Shown here: positions 10,301 to 22,300 of the stretch, in pieces
How the letters are laid out: every line of letters begins with the position of its first letter
Numbering within the stretch: the stretch's first letter is position 1
DNA from: Apostichopus californicus
Lineage: Eukaryota; Echinodermata; Holothuroidea; Aspidochirotida; Stichopodidae
Length of the DNA stretch: 24,939 nt
Reading direction: 5' to 3'
Assembly (NCBI GenBank): GCA_020650975.1
Contig: JAIPMN010001483.1
Span: 1-24,939 of the forward strand
Notes under the pieces: model-generated
Databases searched by the model: none
What the model was told of the DNA's origin: nothing
What the model saw: the letters and a program-made list of their open reading frames with translations, nothing else
Program-made: the position numbers and the translations under genes

Positions 10301-13300
10301 GCTTTTTGTACACAATGGATAGTTAAAAGTAATCATACTCACAAATACATAACTGTCACCTGTAACTGGTTAATATTTTAGGTTAAATTGTAAGTAATAT
10401 TACGACAGAAAAATTTACAAAATTATTAAAAAGAAAAGACACATTTTTGGCTAAACCAGGATTCGAACTAGTGACCTTAAGGTTACAAGCCCTGGTACGC
10501 TCTGCAAATGGAGCTATCAAGAACTCAGTTGTTGCCAACCCTTATAACCATAAAGCCACTGAGTCTTGTATTTAGGGATTGCCAACAATGAAGCTGGAAA
10601 GTCTCTGTTGGTAGAATGCAGGGCATGTAAGTATGAGGTATCTGGTTCCTATCCCATTCTAGCCCAAAATCTGTGCTCTTTTTCCAAGTTAATTTAAGTT
10701 AAAGGAGAAATGATGTGGTTCATATCAAGAAAGAAAAAAATGACTAAATAATTAAATTAAACAAGAGAGTAAGAAAGAGAGAAGGTACCTTATGTTGAAC
10801 TCGATCTATTTGATGACTTACATTTGGTTGCCTTTCAGCATTCTTCATGACACCGATGGTACCAGGAGTACAATGCAGCAACCTATAGACATGTTCTACC
10901 ACGCCTAATCCCCTGACCAGATTATCCCTTTGGAGTAAGCCGCTGATCCTATCCAGTTCCTCTTCTTCCAGGATGTCCTGAGGTTGCGAGGTATCGAACG
11001 GTTCTGCATCTGTGAACCTCGTCTGTGAGGATAGAATTAAATCGGTTAAAAGTGACTGAAATAACTGATTTCACTTTCTTTTGTTTAATTTGGAGATGAG
11101 TTTTTCAATGAAACCTCTAAAAAGAAAGCAGACAGATTAGTACAGATATAAGATGATCTTCTTAGCCTTTAATCCATCCGAGCTAGACAAAATCCTTTTT
11201 CTTTATGTTCCAAATTCTATCGTCCTCTTTTAAAAATATGGATTTTTATTAAATAAAAAAAGAAAGACATTTATTTACACCTTAATAGCCTGATATCAAC
11301 AATCTGGCAAAATTTGCTAATAAACAAATAAAGTAATCTTAATGGTAGGATATTAACCAACTTGTGAAAAAGTGAAATTGAAAATAGTAACAAAATATTA
11401 ATTTCTTTTCATTGGCAATGGCAAATTGTTGCAGACTTACTTCCATGCCAGCTCTTGAGTGGCTTGACCTCTTACTAATGGAAGCTACCCTAGGGACCAA
11501 CGGCTTTGTTTTCCTCCTATTTCTACCATCTCCACCGGGACTCTCCGGTCTCAGTCCATTTGAATCTCTCTTCTCGGCTCGTTTCTTTCTCAGCATCATT
11601 TCCAATTTCTCTTGTTTTGCTTTTATTTCTTCCCTCTGCTGTCTGCAAGTGCAAGATAATCAAGAAGTGGTTTGCTTCTACTGTTCAGGATATTCACAAT
11701 TGTTAAAGAAGCTACGCATGAAAAAAAACTGAACCTACTTCAGTCAAACTTCTTTTGGAGCAGGACTGTTGCCATGACAACCATCCTGAAGGTGATTTCC
11801 TATAGGCTACCTCTTGCATTGGATATACTTTTGGCGATCAAAAAATTAAAAATTAAATTTCAAATCCAGTGATAAAATACCCTGTTTTGTAAATCAAGAG
11901 ATGCCCATGCAAGAGGATGTTAATGGACAGTCACATGTTTTCATATTATTTGCCAGGCAAGTATGTTTTTCCTCAATACTCTTATGCCCACGTTGACGTT
12001 ATGTAAATATTGTTCACATTAAATCATAAATTAAATAAGGAACAAGTTAGAAAAGATAAACATGCACGTATATAGACCTCTCTTGACTTATGATCAAACA
12101 TCGATGAGGAGAGCGTCCTCACTGAAGGATTCTTTACTCTCTAATTTACAACCATTGTTCATTATTTAAAGGTACTGTCGTATGATTTGATTATGCTCTG
12201 ATTGTGTTTGATGTCTCATCACACAATATTTTAGAATATTTATTAAAAAAATACACCCGTCGCCATGTTGTATTAAGACGCCATTTTGGTTGGGTTAGAT
12301 AACCAGGATCAATGTGGATTTTGGATATGATGTTTATAAGACACTTATCAGTCTAACACTGCTAAACAACATTCTGTAGCAATCTGTTGAAGGTTGAGCC
12401 ATTTTTGTTGTCATAGATTGACTGGACTATAAGCTAGAAGGAACACCTCCGGAATAAATTGAATTTACTGCTTGCAATCAATAATATAAAATATAAAAAC
12501 ATTATATGATGTAATTCCATGTGACTGAAACAAGATAAAACTTCAGTCCTACTGTCAGTTGTGGGTAACCAGACCTCACAAGAAGAGAATCGGTCGGGTC
12601 CTGCTGCTGTTACTATGTGACGTCTTTGTCATTCTGTTCTAAGAATTGATGGACATTGATGGAGCCAAAAGTGTCACTTTATGAGACCCATTTCAGGTCT
12701 GTTTTAAAGTATACTCAGATGCACAATAGGTTATTTATCCAATTTTTTGACCTAGAGGCACCAGGAAGTTTGGAAGAAGAAAAAAGCCAGTAAGCTACGA
12801 TCATGATAATAATAATTACCTAGCACATTCTCCCCTAGCCTTGGAAGCTGCAGTTTCTTGAAAGAGAGAGCCGCTGTGCTGAAAGTATTTGTCGTATTTT
12901 TCGGAATCTTCACAGGGAAAGATACGTCTAAAGTTACCGACGTGTGCATCTTCAAATTTGAGCTGGACTTCGGCGGCTGTAGCCTGAGATTCTTCAAATT
13001 CCTCCTTCCTGTAATTTATCAAGGGAAAAACAAGATATTAATTTTAATTACGATTCAGGTGTGATTGATGTGAAACATTAGACCTAACGCAGGAGGGCAG
13101 TTGCTCGTCATCATCATGCATAAACATGCAGGTTGAATACTTAATGGCCAATTAGGACAATTTCCAAATGCTAGCACCACTCTATACTCTCATATTATAT
13201 CATGCTTCAGAGCACTTGTACTGACAGTATGAACAGTTCCTAAACTTTATCTTCAGTAGTTTGAAGCAGGACATGAGAGTAAAGCATCTAACATTTTTTT

Positions 13301-16300
13301 CCCCCAATGAGTGCAGAGTATAATATTTTTAGTTTCCAGATAAAATTCAAGAAGAGGATCAGCACTGGAGTTTTGCAAGAATTATTGACCTCCTGACCTG
13401 AACTCTTTTGGCTTGGCCCGTTGTAGGAGTCGTTCCTTCACTCTCCTCCGTTCCTCCTCGATGCACCTCTTCCTGTCGAAGGGTGTCAGGTTGATGAGGC
13501 ACATGGTATTGTAGAGCAGGTCCTCTTTCACCTCTCTGTCCAGCTTAGAGTCAGTATGAAAGCTTGGCGAGTGATTGACCTGACAGAATACAATAGAACC
13601 TTACGATCAAAAAGTATTAATTACTAAAACTTTAGGAGATACATTGTTGGAACTGGATTCCATTCTATGACCTCAGATATACACCCCTTGCTCTACCTTG
13701 CTCTAACATGGATTTGTTCACTAGTATATATACTAGTGCAGTACTCACTACTCATTTCAAACAGAGGCTTCTACTTGTTACCATAACAAGGGAAATGGTA
13801 CCATTCTTGTACTCATAAAAAAGTCCTTCTATTCATAACAAAGTACTTGTATTCATAAAAAGGGAAACGGTACTTGTTCTTGTACTAATAACATGGTACT
13901 TGTACTCATAACAAGGAAATTGGTACTTGTTCTTGTACTCATAACCAGTTACTTGTACTAATAACAAGGGAATTGGTACTTGTTCTTGTACTAATAACAT
14001 GGTACTTGTACTAATAACAAGGGAAATGGTACTTGTTCTTGTACTCATAACAAAGTACTTGTATTCATAACAAGGGAAACGGTACTTGTTCTTGTACTCA
14101 TAACAAAGTACTTGTTCTCATAACAAGAGGAATGGTACTTGTCCTGGTACTCATAACCATGGAAATTGTTCTTGTACTAATAACATGGTACTTGTATTCA
14201 TAACAAGGGAAATGGTACTTGTTCTTGTACTCATAACAAAGTACTTGTTTTCATAACAACGGAAATGGTACTTGTTCTTGTACTCATAACCAGTTACTTG
14301 TACTAATAACAAGGGAAATGGTACTTTTTCTTGTACTCATAACAAAGTTCTTGTACTAATAACAAGGGAATTGGTACTTGCTCTTGTACTCATAACGAAG
14401 TACTTGTATTCATAACAAGGGAAATGGTACCTTTTCTTGTACTGTACTCATAACAAAGTACTTGTATTCATAACAAGGGATACTGTACTTGTTCTTGTAC
14501 TAATAACATGGTACTTGTACTAATAACAAGGGAAACGGTACTTGTCCTGGTACTCATAACCATGGAAATTGTTCTTGTACTAATAACATGGTACTTGTAT
14601 TCATAACAAGGGAAATGGTACTTGTTCTTGTACTCATAACAAAGTACTTGTACTCATAACAAGGGAATTGGTACTTGTTCTTGTACTCATAACAAAGTAT
14701 TTGTACTAATAAAAAGGGAAATGTTACTTGTTCCCTTACTCATAACAAAGTACTTGTATTCATAACAAGGGAAATGGTACTTGTTCTTGTACTCATAACA
14801 AAGTACTTGTACTCATAACAAGGGAATTGGTACTTGTTCTTGTACTCATAACAAAGTATTTGTACTAATAACAAGGGAAATGTTACTTGTTCCCTTACTC
14901 ATAACAAAGTACTTGTATTCATAACAAGGGAAATGGTACTTGTTCTTGTACTCATAACAAGGGAATTGGTACTTGTTCTTGTACTCATAACAAAGTATTT
15001 GTACTAATAACAAGGGAAATGTTACTTGTTCCCTTACTCATAACAAAGTACTTGTATTCATAACAAGAGAAATGGTACTTGTTCTTGTACTCATAACAAA
15101 GTACTTGTTCTCATAACAAGGGAAATGGTACTTGCAATCATATTGAGGTACAAGTCCTTGTACTAATGCTTTTGTTTTCATACTTAAAGTCTGCCATCTA
15201 CTGGATTATCAATTTTACCTCTAGTAACCAGGGCCTCTGCTTCTTATCCAGCATTACATCGAACCCAAGAATCTCAAAGCAGGCACTCCCCTTGATGTGG
15301 TTCGGGAAACAAGTCCTGTAGTTGTGTTTCAGGATCGGGTGGGCCGAAATGAGTGTCTTGATGATAACGTCATGAATGTCGTGCCAGATCTTCTCCTTAT
15401 CGTAGCCATGATCATCAAACCATTGATTCACGGTAGAGGTTTTGCTGCATATTTTCAAAAGTTACGCACATGTCACATGTTTAAAACTGGTTTCAAATGA
15501 CAATTTTTTAACTTACTGTCTGCATATTTCGTAACCACCCAATACAGTTATAAACCACCAGAACAACGCCTTAAGTTCTCACAGTCTAAAGTACCTTGTG
15601 ATGATTTGCTCTTTTAGGTTTTTGTGTATTTATTGAAATGGTTAGTGAAATGCAACAGAACCCCCAACGGTAATATAAAACACAGAATATTTTGCACAAC
15701 AGTGAGCTTAAGATAAAAGAGAGGGAGAAACATTGGTTACGAAAGAAGCCAACTTCCCTCTCTCGCTGACCAGCAAAGACAGTGACCAAATGTGGAGATG
15801 GTTATCAACAGTATAGCTAAACTGACTGGGACACTAACAAAATGGAAGAACATTTTAATAAAAAAAAAAAAAAAATTGAGAACAATGTTGACTGCAAAGT
15901 ATTAGCTTTATGCAAATGAATACCCATTTGTTTTCTGCAAACTCCAGCACTAATGCAGTGACACTCTCTCTTTTGAGTGTTACAAAAAAAAAGAACAATG
16001 GAATTAACCAGGGTATCTGAAGTACCCTAAGTTTAAGGAAATGATGGAACAATTACAATATTTACATGTATCATGGACAAAGACTAATTAACTAGAGAAT
16101 GTTGGCTGGGCTGGCACATTAAGAAAGGTTAAAGTACACACGCTGGAAATGATGGAACAATTACAATATTTACATGTATCATGGACAAGACTAATTAACT
16201 AGATGTAATGTTGGCTGGGCTGGCACATTAAGAAAGGTTAAAGTACACACCCTGGATCCTATTTTGCGACAGAGTTTATCAGTTAGCTGTATGTGTGGTT

Positions 16301-19300
16301 AGACAAAAAGAGTTCTAAGGTGGTGTAGAGACAGGTAAGCAAAAAGTACCATACGCGTGTATCATGACTGTCTTACCGTTTACTCCCGGTGTCATCGTTT
16401 CTCACAAAGTCTGAGCTATGTTTGTTGATTGCATAGTTGGTTAAATGCATGCAGACATCATCCTGCAAGATATATCAAGTAAAAATTGTAGGTTACAATT
16501 ATTACACAACAATCAAAGAATCACTGATTATGACACACCAATCCTCCTCACTCCCCCATCCCCCCACACCCATTCTCCAAAGCTTTCCAAAGAGAGAGAA
16601 AGAAACACTGTTCACTTACAACGTTGCCATTGGTCGGTTCTGTATATTTCATGGTAGCAAATCTAGCCAGGCCATCGTTGAAGACGTAAATACGAAGAGG
16701 GTCGCATGAGGTAACTAATACATACACTCTGAAATCCATCTTGAAACCATCGATAAGAAATGGCTGGAAGTGAAAACGCAAAGAAGAAAATCCAATTGGT
16801 TCAAAATACTGCCATGCTCATATATATAGGGGATATATCATAGCAATTAATGTGCAGTGTGATTGCTGGTTACACAGTGTGCAAGGTATTGCAGCTTCTA
16901 ATTTGTACTACACCAACCCCCCCCCCCTCTCTTCACCCCCTTCCCTTCCAAAAAAATGTTTCCAAACTGTACGGATTGCCACCCACTTAAGGGCTGGATA
17001 GATGAATTGATGGAGAACAGGACTTGTAAACTTGAAGCCATGTAATTCAAAGTCCATTCTACCCAAATATTCCTTAGCTCTTTCTATAGAAGACAATGTT
17101 GTTAGTGTTGCCGATCCTATCTTCTCGTATCTACACATACCTTTGATACGTACTGCTGTAGAACCATGTGTTCACCTGGTTTGATATCTTTAGGATTCTT
17201 TGTAATAAAGATACCTCTTCCTTGACATCCACTTTCAGGCTTGCAAATGTAAGTCTTATTTTTCTTAGATCTACAAAAGGCTTGAAAGTCACCATAGCTG
17301 TGAAAGTGGAAAAAAATAAAAAAAATAAATGACCATTTATATATTTATAAGGTCAATAATATATATGTAAACCATATATTACCATTACATCATGTTTTAG
17401 CTTATGAAAGGCAGTCAAATGGTGCTTGCGTACAGGAGTTCTTTAAAGACACCATTGTTATTTCATAGATTAGACATTACCAGAAAAAGAAAAAAAAACA
17501 TACAGAAAACTGGCATGCCAGCAAATAAGGAAAAAAACTTGATACCTTCTTGAACATATTTGATTTCTTCTTCCTCATCTTTAATTTTTGAAGATGAGTT
17601 CTGTACATATTTTTTTATATAAAAAGTAAGCCCAACAATTTGGCAACAAGACAAACCCGAAATAATGGAATGACGTCAGCGTAACCATGGGTTTTTACAA
17701 TTTCCTCAATTCAGATGTACTGTACCGGGTTTGTAGACTGAATGTAAATACTTAAAGTTATTGAAGACTCGCCCCAAACCACGTGCCGCGCTCTGAAAAA
17801 TTTTACTTTCCATTGCTTGCAAGTGAAGTTTTCTGCTTGTCACTACAAAATGCAGACAGTAATGAAACATGATACATTGTTCTTTAGCTGGACCTGAGAT
17901 GTCCATCGCTGTATTGTTTGTACAGTGTGCTATGGGTATTGACCGCAGCTGTATGTACTGACTGTACACTAGTGTGTAATTACCGACGGTAGCAAGCTGT
18001 GTGTGTATTTTCTGGGATTGATGGTGGTGTCTAACACTTCTGTTACACCTCATTCGAAACTTGGTCAGATTACCGGCATGAGTTGTTCTTTGTGCACGCG
18101 TCTTCACACCCTTTAAATCAACCACCCATAATCCCTTTCAATGACAGATACAGGTTTTAGGGTCTGACGTTTCGATCCTTGCAGGATAGTGTTCAGAGGC
18201 CTAAACCAGTTAGCCTCTGAAGAAGATTCTGCTAGAATTGAAGAAGCAGGCCCTCTAACTTTTATATATTTAGCTACTGTACACAGGTTTTGCAGTACAG
18301 TAGTCTATTAACAGTTATACTTTCTCTCATTAAAGGCATTGAAGACTCGCCCCAAACCGTGTCCGGCCATCTGAAAAGTTAACTTTCCGTTGCTTGCAAG
18401 TGACGTTTTGTTCGTGTCGCTACAAAGTGCAGACAGTACAGTAATGAAATGTGATTCCTTGTTATCTTTAGCTGGACCTAAGATGTCCATCGCTGTATTG
18501 TTTGTACATTGTGCTGTGGGTATTGACCGCAGCTGTATGTACTGACTGTACACTAGTGTCTAATTACCGATGGTAGCAAGCTGTGTGTGTGTGTATTTTC
18601 TGGGATCGATGGTGGTGTCTAACACTTCTGTTACACCTCATTCGAAACTAGGTCAGATTACCGGCAATAGACATTTCTTTTTGCGCGAGTCTTCACACCC
18701 TTTAAGATTTTTTTACTCACTCAGCCGGGAGCACCCATGTCCTTGGAAAGACGGCATACTCCTTTGGGAAGAGTTTCAGCAACCTCATGAGATTCCTGGC
18801 CAGCAGATCTTTGCGGCAGATCTCACTCATACCAGGAAAATGGTTGATTTTCTGTTGAGAATTTGTTTCAAATGTGATAAAAGTCTTCTCAAAGTTCTAT
18901 GATACAGTTAATTCTACATAACAGAGAAATGTTCTTTGTCAGTGGAAGCAGTAACAACCATCTGACTGTATATTGAATATGTACTTTCACAGTCTGAAAA
19001 GATTTCCGTCTTATTCATTTATTCAGTGCTTGCTTGTTACAGATATTTTTATTAAATCCGGCCAATCGGTTCTGAGGTTCATATGACTACCTGGCTGACA
19101 TCCAGTATTAGTTTACTTTAAGACTTATTTATTTCTTGTCTCTTGTTAGGTGATAATTGAACTACATGAAAGGAACACTCCTTTAATAAACTTCCAGTCT
19201 ACGTACTTTCCAACCAACACCCAATAAATCTAAGCTGACTGGCTTTGATATTGACTTACCTATCTCCAATCAGCATATGCACTCCAAACTACCTACTGTA

Positions 19301-22300
19301 GCTTACCAAACTTGATATCAGCATTTTAATTGTTTAATACCTGGTATCTCTTCATCTCCATCACTCTTTCCAGAGCAACGGAATAATCAGTCCAGTAGAG
19401 AGTCCAATCCTCGTCCTCCCCAACTTCTTTCATCCCAAACTTCTTGGACATTCTCCTGACTGTGAGACAAAAAGTCGGTGATTACTCTCAATGCTTGGGT
19501 ATATTATCAATCGAGTAAACTAAGTATGAACTTGTATATGAAACATACGCAATCCGTTTTGATGATACTCCCTGTCTTTTTGCATAATTACAGAAAGGGG
19601 ATGAATGGTCACAGAGGGAGGACATTCATCAAAAGATTTACCAGATGACTAATGCTGTTCTATTGACAAGAACCAGCAAGAGTGCTTTGGTTTGAGGAGA
19701 CAGGTAAGCAAGGCAGCAAATGTGTAAACCATTCAGGTTGAGGGATGAGGAGTTTGGTGTGGTTAAAGGGGGGGGGGGGGTACATATGATGGATGTTGGT
19801 CTTACCATAAATGTAAATACAATATTCTATTTTCCTTTGTAAAGTAAGCTTTTTATCTCCCTCCTTGTCTTTCTACTAATATATGCTAGAAGAATCGATC
19901 ATACTAATTTCAAATAACAATATCATTAGAAAATGAAACAGTTAACAGGTTCCAACCAACCAGACACAAGTAGCCTACCCTAAGTTTACTATGTTTCCTA
20001 TACACTGCCCATCTATCCGTAGACATACTGTACATATATGCACACAACTTGTGATGCACTCTCAGCCGTATTCTTTACATCGTAGTCATTTAACAGACAT
20101 ACTACTATTTACTACTCTAGAGTTTCAGATCCCTCGCTAGTATACATACATGCATCGATGTTCACCATGTTTAAGACTAGTTACAGACTTGTTATCATGG
20201 TGATGGACCATTAATCCAAAACAAATGAAAGGATGAGCAAACTTAATACAGCTGTAGGGTTAGCAGCCCTAATGGGAAGATTAAACAACAATGAAGGCAA
20301 ACAAACAGAGATAAATGATAGAGGTGTTTTATAAAGTGATTAACAATAATAGCTCTCCTCATCAAGTTTGTTTAATGATTGAGAAGCAGAGATAGGGATA
20401 CACAATCATTGATCTTCAGACAGGTAATCACCATGGAAACGTGACACCATGAGTTGCAGTTACTTGCATTCTTGGTCAATATGTTCATACTGCTCAATCT
20501 TTGCGCTGTATACTTGCGCTTTGATGATAGTTTGTTTTGTGTGTTTCGTTACAGAGGGCGTGCCTTCACTCGGCTATTAAAGTCTTAATACGTGTTTGCT
20601 GATGAATTTTGGAAAAAAAACTTCCGAAGCAGATTCAATGTTTCTTATTCTGAAATGCACTCTGACTAGGTGGGTTGAATGTAAAAAAGCTGTCGCAATT
20701 GAAAGGAAGAAATTCATTTTCTGTTTCCCTTATGGCGCGAACGATTTACCGTAAAATCACTGCGACCACCCATGTCAGTATGTTCATTACACAAATGTAC
20801 CTGTAACCTATACTCCTATCGTCCACTTTTTTTACCCAATTCCAAGGAGGAAATGTCTGAAAACACCTGTTTATTCATTGCAATGGAAGGAAAGGCCACA
20901 ATTTTGCAAGCTACATCGGTAGGACCAAAAGGAAGATACTGTACTATTCAAGAGACCTAACACAGGCTAGTCATAAAAGTGAAAGTAAGATAGGCCTAAC
21001 GGTCGTAAACAAAACAGAGAGATTTGATTGGCTCATGATCTTTGAGCAGGGCTTTCAAATTTTGATTGAATTTTTTAGAATCTACGGACTGGTTAAGAAA
21101 TCTGGCAAATTTTATTCAGTTCAAAATGTTTAACGACAGATAACTCAATAAAAATAATGAATATTAATATGAAAATTGCATAGAACGGTGTAATTTTTAC
21201 TGAGCTTTTAGGGCAGTAAGCTAGAAAGGTCAAAGTTTAAATTTGGCAAACACACATTGAGACTTTAAACAAGGGGTTTTCTTCCGCACGATGGTTAAAA
21301 AAAGTCTAGGGTGTGAGGATTTAATCAAGTTTTGCACAGCAGAACTAGCAAAGGCTGTGCTTATACAGGCTTTAAGTACAAGGGTCTCAAACACGACTAA
21401 AGTAGTTAGCTTGGAGCAACTGCAATAACCAGGTATTATTGTATATACTCTCAATTGAAGGTGTGCTAGTACAGTAAGTGTGTAGTTTGTTCTGATTGCA
21501 TACCATCAATATCATTTACTGATATATCTACTGTGGGAGTGGCTTCTGATCCTTTTATGCCTTAATTCCCCCTTCCATTCCGCCCCCCTCCCCCATTCCC
21601 CCTCATCCAACATGAGATAAAAGAAGGTAAAGGAGTAGACATGCAGTTAGATATTAGCTCACTCACCTGAGTCATACTTGCAGTTATTGAGGTTGATACC
21701 AATCACCCTATTAAAAAAAGAAGGAAGATAGAATTTCATAGGACAAACATATCCTACATCTTCTTGCATTTAACATCAACTTATATTGCAAGTCAGTAAA
21801 ATTAAAATTAATTTTTTTTTGGTAATATTTGCCCTTACTGTGCTGACACTTACAACATACAAAATAATTGTCAAAACTGACACAGTCTCAAAATGTGAAA
21901 ACTAATTTATTCCATGATGCATTAGTATCTGTCTGAAGAGAGTAATTGCTACAATTATGAGGCAATAAAACCTTTATAATTGTCTACTCTACAGTATAAA
22001 CTGATGTATGTATGTACTGTTAGGACTTCAATTACCTGATGAGCATGCTCCTTTGAGGTATACTACTTTAAAACCAGTAACCAAATCTGTATTGTGTTCC
22101 CTCTGAGAAGCTAGCTTAACTCAACACCTTGCAGAACTGGTATTGAACTTAACTCAGCAACTTGTAGAACTCTATGTTGCGGTGGTATTGAAACGTTAAA
22201 TCTGTACACATGCAATTGAGTCTGCTACAGGTGGGATTTTCTTGTGCATGAGTGCTTGTATTATCACCGACATCAAATCAATCTCAAACAAGGCGACAAT

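Larger units (their letters stand above)
10099..10821 (-). other. TTLL6: Intron 12 of TTLL6
   Basis: This 723-base intron is dominated by the tRNA-like palindrome at 10444-10670. If the distal donor of exon 12 is used, the intron ends at 10788 instead of 10821. Confidence 0.65.
17298..18720 (-). other. TTLL6: Intron 4 of TTLL6
   Basis: This 1423-base intron contains two TTAA-flanked MITEs of one family (17756-18112 and 18334-18701) and between them a head-to-head pair of hammerhead-like motifs. The first 450 bases at the low-coordinate end are plain AT-rich sequence. Confidence 0.7.

Noticed and set aside
10447-10520. A functional tRNA gene
   Set aside because: The A- and B-box shapes are present but the acceptor stem does not pair, and an inverted diverged copy sits next to it, so a SINE-type origin fits better.
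13833-14048. Minus-strand open frame with repeating STRTST-like residues
   Set aside because: It is a translation of the minisatellite; the repeat unit happens to lack stops in this frame.
17706-18553. Two related minus-strand open frames suggesting a duplicated small gene
   Set aside because: They lie within the two TTAA MITE copies. The similarity is explained by the repeat, the frames end at different positions, and no protein family is recognised.
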